From Tepidamorphus gemmatus (GTDB lineage Bacteria > Pseudomonadota > Alphaproteobacteria > Rhizobiales > Tepidamorphaceae): a DNA stretch of 64,000 nt. The notes beneath the pieces are model-generated. The model saw only the letters and a list, made by a program, of their open reading frames with translations. It did not search any database and was not told where the DNA came from. The translations under genes and the position numbers were made by a program. Within the stretch, counting starts at the first letter, position 1, and each line of letters begins with the position of its first letter. The DNA is taken from NCBI RefSeq assembly GCF_004346195.1, contig NZ_SMAK01000002.1:186001-250000 (forward strand). Reading direction: 5' to 3'. Positions 36,931 through 46,800 of the stretch are shown one piece after another.

Positions 36931-37632
36931 CTATTGGGCAGCCGGCTGCTGGCCCGCCGGCTTGCCCGCCTGCTGCTGCTCCAGCAGCTTCTTGCGCGCT
37001 TCCTCGGCCCGCTTCTGAAGCTCCTCCTGCAGCTTCTGGCGCTGTTGGGCGAGCTGCTCGACCGGCACCGGCGGACCGTCCCAGGCCTTGGTGAATCCGG
37101 TCAGAGTCAGGCCGATTCCGACCGGCTTGCCCTGGTTGTTGATCACCAGGACGACCAGGTTGTTGCCCTTCTTCAGGTTGTTGATGAAAGCGTCCTCGAT
37201 CTCCAGTTCGGCGTAGCAGGCGTTCGGCAAGCAGATGACATACTTTCCGGGAACCTGGGTGCCCTCGTCGACCTGGACGCGAATGCCGGGCTGGATCAGC
37301 GTGCCGAGCGGGACGGCGGCGCGGATCAGGCGCTTGCCGTCAGGGGTCTTGGTCTCCTGGACGGAAATCGAGGCGAGGAATTCGCCGGAGTCGGTGCGCA
37401 CCTCCTGGGTCACCAGGCAGATTTCCTTGGTCGCGTCGCCCTCGGTGGTGTCGGGCGCGCAGAGCTTGATCCAGCTTCCCAGCCCGCCTTCGGCCGGCGC
37501 GGCCTGCGGCTGCTGCGTCTGCTGCGTCTGGGCCGATGCGGGGGCGACCATCGCGAACGCCGCGAGGGCGCCCGCCAGAACCGCGCCCTTCAGCAGTCGG
37601 CGGTGAGTCGTACCTTCCACTACGGGCAACAT
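36931..37632 (-). CDS. Invasion-associated locus B (IalB) family exported protein
   Basis: This 233-residue exported protein has a signal peptide ending in MVAPASA near residue 35. The IalB domain follows (about 45-185; SWIKLCAPDTTEGDATKEIC, IQPGIRVQVDEG, VICLPNACYAELEI), with cysteines that pair in this family. A charged coiled-coil and Gln-rich tail (QRQKLQEELQKRAEEARKKL) follows and is unusual for short IalB proteins. The ATG at 37632 has a clear AGGAG site. IalB is named from Bartonella, but such proteins are general in the Rhizobiales, so no virulence role is implied. Confidence 0.9.
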   Translation of the reverse strand: MLPVVEGTTHRRLLKGAVLAGALAAFAMVAPASAQTQQTQQPQAAPAEGGLGSWIKLCAPDTTEGDATKEICLVTQEVRTDSGEFLASISVQETKTPDGKRLIRAAVPLGTLIQPGIRVQVDEGTQVPGKYVICLPNACYAELEIEDAFINNLKKGNNLVVLVINNQGKPVGIGLTLTGFTKAWDGPPVPVEQLAQQRQKLQEELQKRAEEARKKLLEQQQAGKPAGQQPAAQ

Positions 37633-37956
37633 GGATGCTCCTTGCAAGCGTTGATCGCGTCGGGTGCGTCGCTCGCCCCGCTCGCGGCCGGCGCGACCGC
37701 GATACGCGTGACAGGTTGCGGCGGCGCCGTTGACAGCGCTTGGTCGCGGGCAATTGCGGCGACACGGTGTCCCGTTCGCGCGCCAACCTGTCCGTCTCCG
37801 GTGCCGGCCCTCGAATAACGCGGATTGGCCACGATTTCCAGCGACGATCTGCAGCCGGCCGGGCATGAAGCCTATGGTACAGTTGAGCGCCGATTCGCAT
37901 CTCACGGCCCGCCGCCGGTTCGAAGGGAGTCGACAATTCCGCGAAGTTCGTTCCGC
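37633..37956. other. Intergenic region between ialB-like and YejA-like genes
   Basis: This 324-base divergent gap shrinks to 192 bases if the binding protein starts at the TTG at 37825. It must hold promoters for both genes. A TTGACA lies on the plus strand at 37730-37735, but no good -10 follows at normal spacing. No RNA gene, terminator or repeat was recognised. Confidence 0.4.
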
Positions 37957-39765
37957 ATGTGCCTTGTCTCGGCGCTGCTGGCATCCGGTCTGGCCGCGGT
38001 GTCCGACCGGAGTGCAGCCGAGCCGTCGCATGCCATCGCCATGCACGGCGAACCGGCGTTGCCTGCCGATTTCTCCCATTTCGGCTATGTCAATCCCGAC
38101 GCTCCCAAGGGCGGCCGCCTCGCCCTCGGCGTCGTCGGTACCTTCGACAGCCTCAACCCGTTCATCGTGCAGGGCGTCGCGGCGCGCGGACTGCGCGAAT
38201 ACGTCTTCGAATCGCTGATGGCGCGCGGGCTGGACGAGCCCTTCACCCTCTACGGCCTGCTGGCCGACAGCATCGACGTTCCGGACGACCGGTCGTCGGC
38301 ACTGTTTCGTCTCAGACCGGAAGCCCGCTTCTCCGATGGCACGCCCGTCACGCCGGAGGATGTGATCTTCTCCTGGGAAACGCTGAAGCGATTCGGCCGA
38401 CCCAACCACCGCACCTACTATTCGCTGGTCACCGACGTGGAGAAGGTCGGCGATGACGGTGTGCGGTTCATCTTTGGCGACTCCGGCGACAGGGAGATCC
38501 CGCTGATCATCGGGTTGATGCCGATCCTGCCGAAGCATCACTACGAGAGCGTCGACTTCGAGAGGAGCGGCAACCTGCCGCCGGTCGGCTCAGGCCCCTA
38601 TGTCGTGGGGCGGGTCGACCGTGGGTCGCTCATCGAATACCGACGCAACCCTGACTACTGGGGCCGGGACCTGCCGGTAACGCGCGGACGCTTCAACTTC
38701 GACGAGATCAGGATCGAGTTCTTCCGCAACGAGACCGCGCTGCACGAGGCTTTCAAGAAGGGGCTCGTGGATGTGCTGCCGGAACTCGATCCGGCCCGGT
38801 GGGCGACCGAATACAGCTTTCCTGCCGTCAATGACGGGCGTGTCGTTCTCGACGAGCTCTCGTCCGGCGTGCCGCGCGGCATGTCTGGCCTGGTCTTCAA
38901 CACGCGACGGCCGCAGTTCGCCGACCGGCGGGTTCGGCAGGCGCTGGCGATGCTGTTCGACGGCGAATGGATCAACCGTACGCTCTATCATGGGCTGTTC
39001 GAGCGCACGGTGAGCTATTTCGAGGGCTCGGAACTGTCGGCGCGCGGCGTGCCAGCGAGCGCACGCGAGCGCGAATTGCTGGCGCCCTGGAGCGACCGCG
39101 TTCTGCCGCAGATCATGGACGGCAGCTACGAGCCGCCACGGACGGACGGCTCCGGACGTGACCGCACGATGCTGAGGTCCGCCCTCGCGCTGCTCGGCGA
39201 GGCCGGCTACGAGACATCCGGGGGCGTGATGCGCCACCGCGAGACGGGCCAGCCGCTGGCCTTCGAGATCCTGGTCGCCACACCCGAGCAGGAGCGCCTG
39301 GCGCTGACCTATGCGACGCAGCTCAAGCGCGCGGGAATCCAGGCTTCGGTGCGCCAGGTCGACAGCGCCCAGTTCGAGCGGCGGCGCCAGACCTACGATT
39401 TCGACATGATCCAGTTCTTCTGGTTCGCGTCGCTGTCGCCGGGCAACGAGCAGAAGTTCTACTGGGGCGGCGCGGCGGCGGGACAGGAGGGTACCCGGAA
39501 CTACATGGGCGTCGCCGATCCGGCCGTCGATGCGATGATCGAGGCCTTGCTGGCGGCCCGCGAGCGCGATGACTTCGTCGATGCGGTGCGGGCGCTCGAC
39601 CGGGTCCTGATGTCGGGAAGCTACGTCATCCCGCTGTTCCATACCCGGGACAGCTGGGTGGCGCGCTGGTCGCATATCGGGCGGCCGGAACGGATGCCGC
39701 TTTACGGATACGAGCTCGACACATGGTGGCGGGTGCAGCCGGAGGCCGTCGACGGCCGAGGCTGA
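37957..39765 (+). CDS. Periplasmic binding protein, YejA-like oligopeptide (SBP_bac_5) family
   Basis: This binding protein of about 602 residues has the family start of the mature chain (HGEPALPADFSHFGYVNPDA, then PKGGRLALGVVGTFDSLNPF), RFSDGTPVTPEDVIFSWETL, SGPYVVGRVDRGSLIEYRRN and PDYWGRDLPV. It resembles YejA, which serves the YejBEF peptide/microcin C importer, but no permease or ATPase gene lies nearby. The signal peptide VSALLASGLAAV and the ATG at 37957 suggest this start, though no good ribosome site is seen. The frame is open to a TTG at 37825. An acyl-CoA synthetase-like pair follows 19 bases downstream. Confidence 0.85.
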   Translation: MCLVSALLASGLAAVSDRSAAEPSHAIAMHGEPALPADFSHFGYVNPDAPKGGRLALGVVGTFDSLNPFIVQGVAARGLREYVFESLMARGLDEPFTLYGLLADSIDVPDDRSSALFRLRPEARFSDGTPVTPEDVIFSWETLKRFGRPNHRTYYSLVTDVEKVGDDGVRFIFGDSGDREIPLIIGLMPILPKHHYESVDFERSGNLPPVGSGPYVVGRVDRGSLIEYRRNPDYWGRDLPVTRGRFNFDEIRIEFFRNETALHEAFKKGLVDVLPELDPARWATEYSFPAVNDGRVVLDELSSGVPRGMSGLVFNTRRPQFADRRVRQALAMLFDGEWINRTLYHGLFERTVSYFEGSELSARGVPASARERELLAPWSDRVLPQIMDGSYEPPRTDGSGRDRTMLRSALALLGEAGYETSGGVMRHRETGQPLAFEILVATPEQERLALTYATQLKRAGIQASVRQVDSAQFERRRQTYDFDMIQFFWFASLSPGNEQKFYWGGAAAGQEGTRNYMGVADPAVDAMIEALLAARERDDFVDAVRALDRVLMSGSYVIPLFHTRDSWVARWSHIGRPERMPLYGYELDTWWRVQPEAVDGRG

Positions 39766-39784
39766 CAGTGCGGGGGGACTGCAG

Positions 39785-41455
39785 ATGATCCTGGTGGACC
39801 GCGAGGCGGCCGACCGGTACCTGAAGGCGGAGGTGTGGGGCAAGGCGACGCTCGACGGATTGTTGGCGCGGCTCGCCGCAACCCGACCCGACGATGTCGC
39901 CGTGACCGATCCCGGTGATCGGATCGGCTGGCAACGCAGTTTCGGCCCGGCGGTGACCTGGGCGGAGATCGACCGGATGGTCTCGGCGGTCGCTGCGGTG
40001 CTGCTCGACGCGGGACTGAAGCAGGACGATGTGGTTGGCATCCAGCTCGCCAACTGCGTCGAGGCGCTGGTCACCCATTTGGCCGCGCTCAGGGCCGGTC
40101 TGATCCCGGCTGCGCTGCCGATCACCTGGCGCGAGATGGAGCTCGCCGAAGCCTGCGACCGGGTCGCGCCGGTCGCTCTGGTGACGGCGAGCCGTATCGG
40201 CCCCAATGATCATGCCGACCTGATGATGCGGGTGGCGGTCCAGTCAATGTCGGTGCGCCACATCTTCGCCTACGGGGCGAATGTCGCCGATGGCGTGAGC
40301 CCGCTTAATCCGGCGTTGTCGCCGTCTGCCTCGACCGAGGGGGCGAACGGGGCGCCGCGCAGCGGCAATCCCGCCGATCACGTTGCGATGCTCACCTTCG
40401 TGTCCTGGGATGGCACGCTGGAGCCACTGGCGCGCAGCCATAACCAGTGGCTTTCGGCGGCGGCCGAACTGGCGCTCGACGCGCGGATCGGTCCCGATGC
40501 CGTGCTCGCCACCAGCCTCCTCCCAACCAGCCTGACAGGCCTCACCGCCGCGCTCGGCGTCTGGCTGTTGTCAGGCTGCCGGCTGAACCTGGTGATGCCG
40601 ACGACATCGGCCGCCTTCTGCCGCGAGGTCGCGCGGATGGAGGCGACGCATCTGGTGCTGCCCGGTCATCTGACGCATCTCGTCGAGCAGCTCGATCCGC
40701 GCCGCCGGCTGCGACTGGTGCGCTACTGGGCCTCGCCCGATGCGCTGTCGACGGCCGCGCGCGATACGGCGGGCGACGGTACGACGGACGTGATCTCGCT
40801 GGATGAGATGGCAATCACCACCGGCAGCGGTGGCAAGGCGCTGGTCCTGCCGCTGGCGGGCACCGGCGAGGAGGCAGCGACCGATCCGAAGCGACCGCTG
40901 CTGGCGGCACGGATGATGGGCAATCTGCACAAGGCCGGGTCGAACATCGTTCCCGGCGCGCTGCTCAGCGGTGCGCTGATGGTGGGCGGGCCGCAGGTGC
41001 CGACGGCTGCCTTTCCGGGCCGGCCCTCGGAAGCCGAGGTGCCGTTCCGCTTCCGCCCCCATCCGGATGGTTTCCGCGAGACCGGCCTGCGCTGCCGGCT
41101 GGTCGAGAGCGACGGCCCGTCCCTCGTCGTTCTCGGCCATCGCAAGGAGACGATCGTCGTCGGCGGATTCGTCGTGGCGGCAGAGAGCCTGGACACCCTC
41201 TATGGCGGCTTTGACGGGTTCCTCGATGCTGCCGCCGCCAGCATCCCCGATCCGATGTTCGGCGAACGCATCGTCGCCGCCGTCGTGCCGCAGCCGGGCC
41301 GCGACTGTTCGCTCGCCGCATTCCGGGCGCATCTGCGCGAGCTCGGTGTCGCCGCGCATCTGATGCCCGACCGCATCCTGACGGTGCGCGAGATCCCGCG
41401 CTCGGCCGACGGAACGATCCTGCGCTCGACACTGGCGACCAGTCTGGCAGCATGA
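39785..41455 (+). CDS. AMP-binding-family protein lacking catalytic motifs
   Basis: This 556-residue protein has the overall form of acyl-CoA synthetases (TWAEIDRMVSAVAAVLLDAG, KQDDVVGIQLANCVEALVTH). The phosphate-binding loop normally reading YTSGTTGxPK is replaced near residue 205 by TFVSWDGTLEPLARSH, and the C-terminal catalytic Lys position, normally xNGK, reads ADGTILR. It therefore looks unable to adenylate a substrate alone. Its stop overlaps the ATG of an intact synthetase in ATGA, so it may be a non-catalytic partner or regulatory subunit. This pairing recurs in some alphaproteobacteria, but its role is unknown to me. Confidence 0.8.
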   Translation: MILVDREAADRYLKAEVWGKATLDGLLARLAATRPDDVAVTDPGDRIGWQRSFGPAVTWAEIDRMVSAVAAVLLDAGLKQDDVVGIQLANCVEALVTHLAALRAGLIPAALPITWREMELAEACDRVAPVALVTASRIGPNDHADLMMRVAVQSMSVRHIFAYGANVADGVSPLNPALSPSASTEGANGAPRSGNPADHVAMLTFVSWDGTLEPLARSHNQWLSAAAELALDARIGPDAVLATSLLPTSLTGLTAALGVWLLSGCRLNLVMPTTSAAFCREVARMEATHLVLPGHLTHLVEQLDPRRRLRLVRYWASPDALSTAARDTAGDGTTDVISLDEMAITTGSGGKALVLPLAGTGEEAATDPKRPLLAARMMGNLHKAGSNIVPGALLSGALMVGGPQVPTAAFPGRPSEAEVPFRFRPHPDGFRETGLRCRLVESDGPSLVVLGHRKETIVVGGFVVAAESLDTLYGGFDGFLDAAAASIPDPMFGERIVAAVVPQPGRDCSLAAFRAHLRELGVAAHLMPDRILTVREIPRSADGTILRSTLATSLAA

Positions 41456-43002
41456 CCGGTGCCATTACGGCAGAGGGCTGGGGAGGCGAGCCGGTTCCGC
41501 CGCGCTTCAACCTGGCGGCGCACGCCCTCATGGCCGCGCGGGTGACGCCGGAGAAGACAGCGTTCATCGTCGCGCACGACGCCGCCGACCCGGCTGCGGA
41601 CGAGATCTGGAGCTATTCCGATCTCGACCTGGCGGTCCGCCGCACAGCATCGGCGCTCACCGGGTTAGGTCTCGGCCGCGGTGACCGCGTGATGCTGCGG
41701 CTCGGCAACTCCTCGCATTGCGCCGTCGGTTTTCTCGCGGCGGCGGCGATCGGCGCCGTCCCAATTCCCGTGTCGAGCCAGCTCACGGCAGCCGAGATCG
41801 ACTTCATGGCCGGCGATGCCGACGTCCGGCTCGTGATCTGCGACCCCGGGCTCGAGGTCGGACCGGCGACACGGTCGCGGCCGATGATCCTGGCGTCGGA
41901 GCTTGCGGAGCGCGCCAGGCTAGCCGTGCCGGCGCCGTTCGCCGACACGGCCGCCGACGATCCGGGCTATCTGGTCTACACCTCGGGGACGACGCGGTCC
42001 CCGAAGGGTGTCCTGCATGCGCACCGCGCACTCTGGGGACGGCGGCCGGCCTATGCGGACTGGCTGGGGCTCGGCGCCACCGACATCGTGCTGCATGCCG
42101 GCTCGCTCAACTGGACCTACACGCTCGGCGTCGGCCTGCTCGATCCGCTGGCCTGCGGAGCAACGGGCGCGATCCATGCCGGACACCATGACCCTGCGGT
42201 GTGGCCGAAGCTCATCGACCGACTCGGCGCCACGATATTTGCTGCGGTACCCAGCGTTTATCGACAGATCCTGAAGTATTGCGAGATGTCTTCCGACAGC
42301 CTGCCGAGCCTGCGGCACGGGGTGGCTGCGGGCGAGACGCTGCGCGCGGACCTTGTCGAGGCCTGGTACACGGCGACCGGACGGTGGATCTACGAGGCCT
42401 TCGGCATGAGCGAGATATCGACCTACATCTCGATGCCGCCGGCGGGACGGCCGCGCCCGGGGACGCCGGGACGGCCGCAACGCGGTCGCGCGGTGGCGCT
42501 CTTGCCGCCCGAGGATGGCGTCAGGCCCGTCGCGTTCGGCGAAGCCGGCGTGCTGGCGGTCCACCGGTCGGATCCCTCCCTGATGATCGGCTACTGGAAC
42601 CGTCCGGACGAGAACTCGTTCCGGGGCGACTGGTTCGTCACCGGCGATCTGGCCGTCATGGACAGTGACGGCTACATCCACCCGTGCGGCCGCCTCGACG
42701 ACGTGGTCAAGGTGATGGGCTACCGGGTATCGCCGGTGGAGATCGAGGCGGCGCTCGAGGCGCATCCGGCCGTGGCCGAGGCGGCTGTCGTTGCGGTCGA
42801 GGCCCGTCCGGGCGTGTCGATCCTGAGGGCGTTCGTCGTGCCGGCCGCCGGCGCGATGCTCGACGCGGACAGCCTGTCAGCCTTCGCGCGGACACGCCTG
42901 GCCGCCTACAAGACACCGAAGGACTATATGCTCGTGGACGCGCTTCCGCGTACGGCGAACGGCAAGCTGCAGCGTGCCCGGCTGCGCCAGCTCTCGCCCT
43001 GA
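41452..43002 (+). CDS. Acyl-CoA synthetase (AMP-forming)
   Basis: This 516-residue enzyme activates a carboxylic acid with ATP and CoA. The ATP loop YLVYTSGTTRSPKGVLHAHR near residue 180, the YEAFGMSEISTYI region near residue 315, the GDWFVTGDLAVMD hinge and the C-terminal LPRTANGKLQRARLR with the catalytic Lys are all intact, unlike in its partner. The substrate cannot be read from sequence; benzoate-, acetate- and propionate-CoA ligases look broadly similar here. It is coupled to the upstream degenerate homologue by ATGA and followed after 56 bases by a DsbA-like protein gene. Confidence 0.88.
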   Translation: MTGAITAEGWGGEPVPPRFNLAAHALMAARVTPEKTAFIVAHDAADPAADEIWSYSDLDLAVRRTASALTGLGLGRGDRVMLRLGNSSHCAVGFLAAAAIGAVPIPVSSQLTAAEIDFMAGDADVRLVICDPGLEVGPATRSRPMILASELAERARLAVPAPFADTAADDPGYLVYTSGTTRSPKGVLHAHRALWGRRPAYADWLGLGATDIVLHAGSLNWTYTLGVGLLDPLACGATGAIHAGHHDPAVWPKLIDRLGATIFAAVPSVYRQILKYCEMSSDSLPSLRHGVAAGETLRADLVEAWYTATGRWIYEAFGMSEISTYISMPPAGRPRPGTPGRPQRGRAVALLPPEDGVRPVAFGEAGVLAVHRSDPSLMIGYWNRPDENSFRGDWFVTGDLAVMDSDGYIHPCGRLDDVVKVMGYRVSPVEIEAALEAHPAVAEAAVVAVEARPGVSILRAFVVPAAGAMLDADSLSAFARTRLAAYKTPKDYMLVDALPRTANGKLQRARLRQLSP

Positions 43003-43058
43003 GAGCCTGCTTCCGCCATACTGGATCGGGGGTGAGCCTGCCGCCGGAGTCGAAGCCC

Positions 43059-43709
43059 ATGGCCACGATAACGCTCGACATCATTTCCGACACGATTTGC
43101 CCCTGGTGCTACATTGGCAAGCGGCGGCTGGAGAGGGCGTTGGCCATGCGTCCGGACGCCAAGTTGGACATCCGCTGGCGTCCCTATCAGCTCGATCCGA
43201 CGATTCCGCCGGGCGGCGTGGCGCGTGCGGAGTATCTCGCGGCCAAGTTCGGCGGGGCGCAGCGGGTGGCGGAGATCCACGACCGTCTTCGCGCAGCGGC
43301 TGCGCAGGACGGTATCGACTTTGCGTTCGACCGCATCACCCGCACACCCAACACCATCAATTCGCACCGGCTGATCCGCTGGGCAGGCACCGCCGGGTGC
43401 CAGGAGGCCGTGGTGGAGCGCCTGTTCCGAAGCTACTTCGTCGAGGGCGGCGACATCGAGACCCCGACATCGCTGGCGGGCATTGCCCGGGACTGCGGCA
43501 TGGATGGCGACCTGGTGGCGGAGCTTCTCGCAGGAGACGCGGACATCGAGCTGGTCGAGCGGGAGGTCGTCACGGCGCGCAAGATCGGCGTCACCGGCGT
43601 GCCGTGCTTCATCTTTGCCGATCGCTTCGGCGTCATGGGTGCGCACCCCCCGGAGGTTCTGGTCGAGTCGATCGACCGCGCCCTCCGCGAACAGGCGCGG
43701 GTCGCCTGA
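43059..43709 (+). CDS. DsbA-family oxidoreductase, FrnE-like
   Basis: This 216-residue thioredoxin-fold protein of the FrnE/2-hydroxychromene-2-carboxylate isomerase group has the CPWC redox motif at Cys14-Cys17 (DTICPWCYIGKRRLE). The substrate-side features RWRPYQLDPTIPPGG and NTINSHRLIRWA follow, and the cis-Pro motif GVTGVPCFIF lies near residue 180. It has no signal peptide and should be cytoplasmic. The ATG at 43059 fits the family start; the upstream open frame is a shadow of the synthetase gene. It could oxidise or isomerise disulfides, or use glutathione; the exact role is open. Confidence 0.88.
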   Translation: MATITLDIISDTICPWCYIGKRRLERALAMRPDAKLDIRWRPYQLDPTIPPGGVARAEYLAAKFGGAQRVAEIHDRLRAAAAQDGIDFAFDRITRTPNTINSHRLIRWAGTAGCQEAVVERLFRSYFVEGGDIETPTSLAGIARDCGMDGDLVAELLAGDADIELVEREVVTARKIGVTGVPCFIFADRFGVMGAHPPEVLVESIDRALREQARVA

Positions 43710-43792
43710 CCTCTTGAGGAGTTCGCGTCGCCATCGTCCCGGCCGAGCGATGCGGGCGCCAGGATCGTGCCGCGCCTCCGGTCTGCGGCCCT

Positions 43793-43837
43793 GCCCTCCC
43801 GATCCCGGATCGGCCTTGCGGCCGTCCGGGATGACGC
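43793..43837 (-). repeat. Intergenic palindromic repeat, copy 2
   Basis: On the minus strand it begins GCGTCATCCCGGACGGCCGC and ends GATCCGGGATCGGGAGGGC. It contains a GGCCGCAAGGCC hairpin and matches copy 1 (28208-28250) along most of its length. It lies between the convergent FrnE-like and mfd genes. Confidence 0.7.
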
Positions 43838-43897
43838 GGGGGCGGTCCGGGTTTGCGTATCGCCGGCGACCTCGCCTCGAACTCACTCGCCTCGAAG

Positions 43898-46800
43898 TCA
43901 CGCCGCGTTGCGCGCTTCCGCGGCGATCGCGGCGATGCGGCGAAGCAGGTGCGTGGTGCCACGCAGGCGATCCTCGGGCGTCGCCCAATCGCGCAGCAGC
44001 ACGATGGTGTGGTCGGGACGGATCTTCGCCCGGTGCCCTTCATCGGCGATGAAGCTGACCAGCCCTTGCGGATTGGCGAAGCGGTTGCCCCTGAGCCCGA
44101 ACACCAGCCCCTTGGGTCCGGCGTCGAGCTTGTCGATTCCCGCTTCGCGGCACAGGAGCTTGACGCGCACCACGTCGAGAAGCTGCTCCGCCTCGACCGG
44201 CAGCCGCCCGAAACGGTCGGCCAGTTCGGCCGCGAACGCCTCGATCTCCAGTTCGTTCTCGATCTGCGACAGCCGCCGGTAGAGGCCGAGGCGGACGTCG
44301 AGATCGGGCACGTAGTGCTCGGGGATAAGCACGGCGGTGCCGAGCGTGATCTGGGGGGACCACTGGCCCTCGGCCGGCTCGCCGCCCTCCTTCAGGCTGG
44401 CGACCGCCTCCTCGAGCATCGCCTGATAGAGTTCGTAACCGACCTCCTTGATGTGGCCGGACTGCTCCTCACCGAGCAGATTGCCCGCCCCGCGGATGTC
44501 GAGGTCGTGGCTGGCGAGCATGAATCCGGCGCCGAGCGTGTCGAGCGACTGGAGAACCTTGAGCCGCTTCTCGGCGCCGGCGGTCAGCTTCCTGCGGGCG
44601 GGAACCGCGAAATAGGCATAGGCGCGCGCCTTGGAGCGACCGACCCTGCCCCGCAACTGGTAAAGCTGGGCGAGGCCGAACATGTCGGCGCGATGGACGA
44701 TCAGCGTGTTCGCGGTCGGCACGTCGAGGCCGGATTCGACGATTGCCGTCGACAGCAGCACATCGTAACGGCCATCGTAGAAGGCGCCCATCAGGTCGTC
44801 GAGCTGGGTCGGCGGCATCTGTCCGTGCGCGATGGCGAATTTCACCTCCGGTACCTGATCCCTGAGAAATGATGCCATGTCCTCCAGATCGGCGATGCGC
44901 GGGCAGACGAAGAAGGTCCGGCCGCCGCGATAGTGCTCGCGGAGGATCGCCTCGCGCAGCACGACTCCGTCGAATGGAGTGACGAACGTTCGAACGGCAA
45001 GCCTGTCGATGGGGGGCGTCGCGATGATTGAAAGCTCCCTGATGCCGGTCAGGGCGAGCTGCAAGGTGCGCGGGATCGGCGTGGCGGTCAGTGTCAGCAC
45101 ATGCACCTCGGCCCGCAGCTCCTTCAGGCGTTCCTTGTGGGCGACACCGAAATGCTGCTCCTCGTCGACGATCAGCAGGGCCAGATCGCGGAACCTGATC
45201 GTCTTGCCGAGCAGGGCATGGGTGCCGATCACGATGTCGAGATCGCCGGAGGCCAGCCCCTTCTTCACCTCGGCAAGTTCCCTTGCGCTTACGAGACGTG
45301 ATGCCTGGCCGATCTTGACCGGGAAGCCGCGGAACCGTTCGACGAAGGTCTTGTAGTGCTGGCGGGCGAGCAACGTCGTCGGCACCACCACTGCAACCTG
45401 CCGGCCGGACATCGCGGCGACGAAGGCTGCACGCAGCGCCACCTCGGTCTTGCCGAACCCGACATCGCCGCACACCAGTCGGTCCATTGGGCGGCCGGCG
45501 GCGAGATCGTCCAGCACCGCGCGGATCGCCGCTTCCTGGTCCTCCGTCTCCTCGTAGGGAAACCGTGCGCAGAATTCCTCGAAGGCGCCGTGAGGCGGCG
45601 TCAGGACCGGCGCGTCGCGCATGGTCCGGGCGGCGGCGATGCGGATCAGCGCATTCGCCATCTCGCGCAGGCGCTCCTTCAGTTTCGCCTTGCGGGCCTG
45701 CCAGCCATGTCCGCCGAGCTTGTCGAGCTGCGCCGGGGCGTCCTCGGAGCCGTAGCGCGACAACAGCTCGATGTTCTCGACCGGCAGGAACAGCTTGTCG
45801 CCGCCGGCATAGTGGATCTCGACGCACTCATGCGGCGCGCCAGCGGCCGTGATCGTCTTCAGCCCGACGAAGCGGCCGATGCCGTGGTCGACATGCACCA
45901 CGTAGTCGCCAGGAGACAGGCTGGTCAGCTCGGTCAGGAAGTCGGCGGTGCGTCTGCCCTTGCGCTTGGGTCTCACGAAGCGGTCGCCGAGCACGTCCTG
46001 CTCGCCCATCACGACGAAGGACGGCGCCTCGAACCCGCGCTCGATGCCAAGCACGGTCAACGCGACGCTGTCCCCTGGCAGAGACTGTGCCTGGGGCCAG
46101 TCGGCGACGGTCCGGATCCCCGTCAGTCCGTGGTCGGCGAGCATGTCGCCCATGCGGTCGCGGGAGCCTTCGCTCCAGCAGGCGACGACGAGGCGGCGGC
46201 CCGACCTGACGATCTGCTGCGCGTGGGCAGCCGCCGCATCGAACAGGCTCGCGGCTGCATCGGTCCGCTCCGGCGCGAAGTTGCGGCCCTCGCGTGCGCC
46301 CAGATCGAAGACCGGACCGCTTGCCTCGGTCGCCGGAACGTCGAATGGCGTCAGCGCGGCGACCGCACGCGCCGCGAGCGCCTCCGACCAGTCCGTCTCG
46401 GACAGATAGAGCGCGTCCGGGTCGAGCGGCTTGTAGGGCGCGGCGTCGCCCGAGCTCATCTCGAGGGCCTCAACCCGGGCGGCGTGATAGTCGGCGACCT
46501 GGGTCATGCGTTCGACGCGCGCCTCGCCGGCCAGCGCATCGAGCAGCACCGGTGCGGCGCCGGCATGATCGAACAGGGTTTCGAGCCGGTCGTGAAACAG
46601 CGGCAGCCAGTGCTCCATGCCCTGATGGCGCCTGCCCTCGCTGACTGCCGCATAGAGCGGATCGTCGCCCGAGGGCACGCCGAAGCGGGCGACATAGGCT
46701 GTCCGGAATCGCCGGATCGCCGCATCGTCGAGGCTGAGCTCGCTCATCGGGATGAGCGACAGGTCGTGCTCCTGATGGACGGTGCGTTGGGTCTCGGGGT

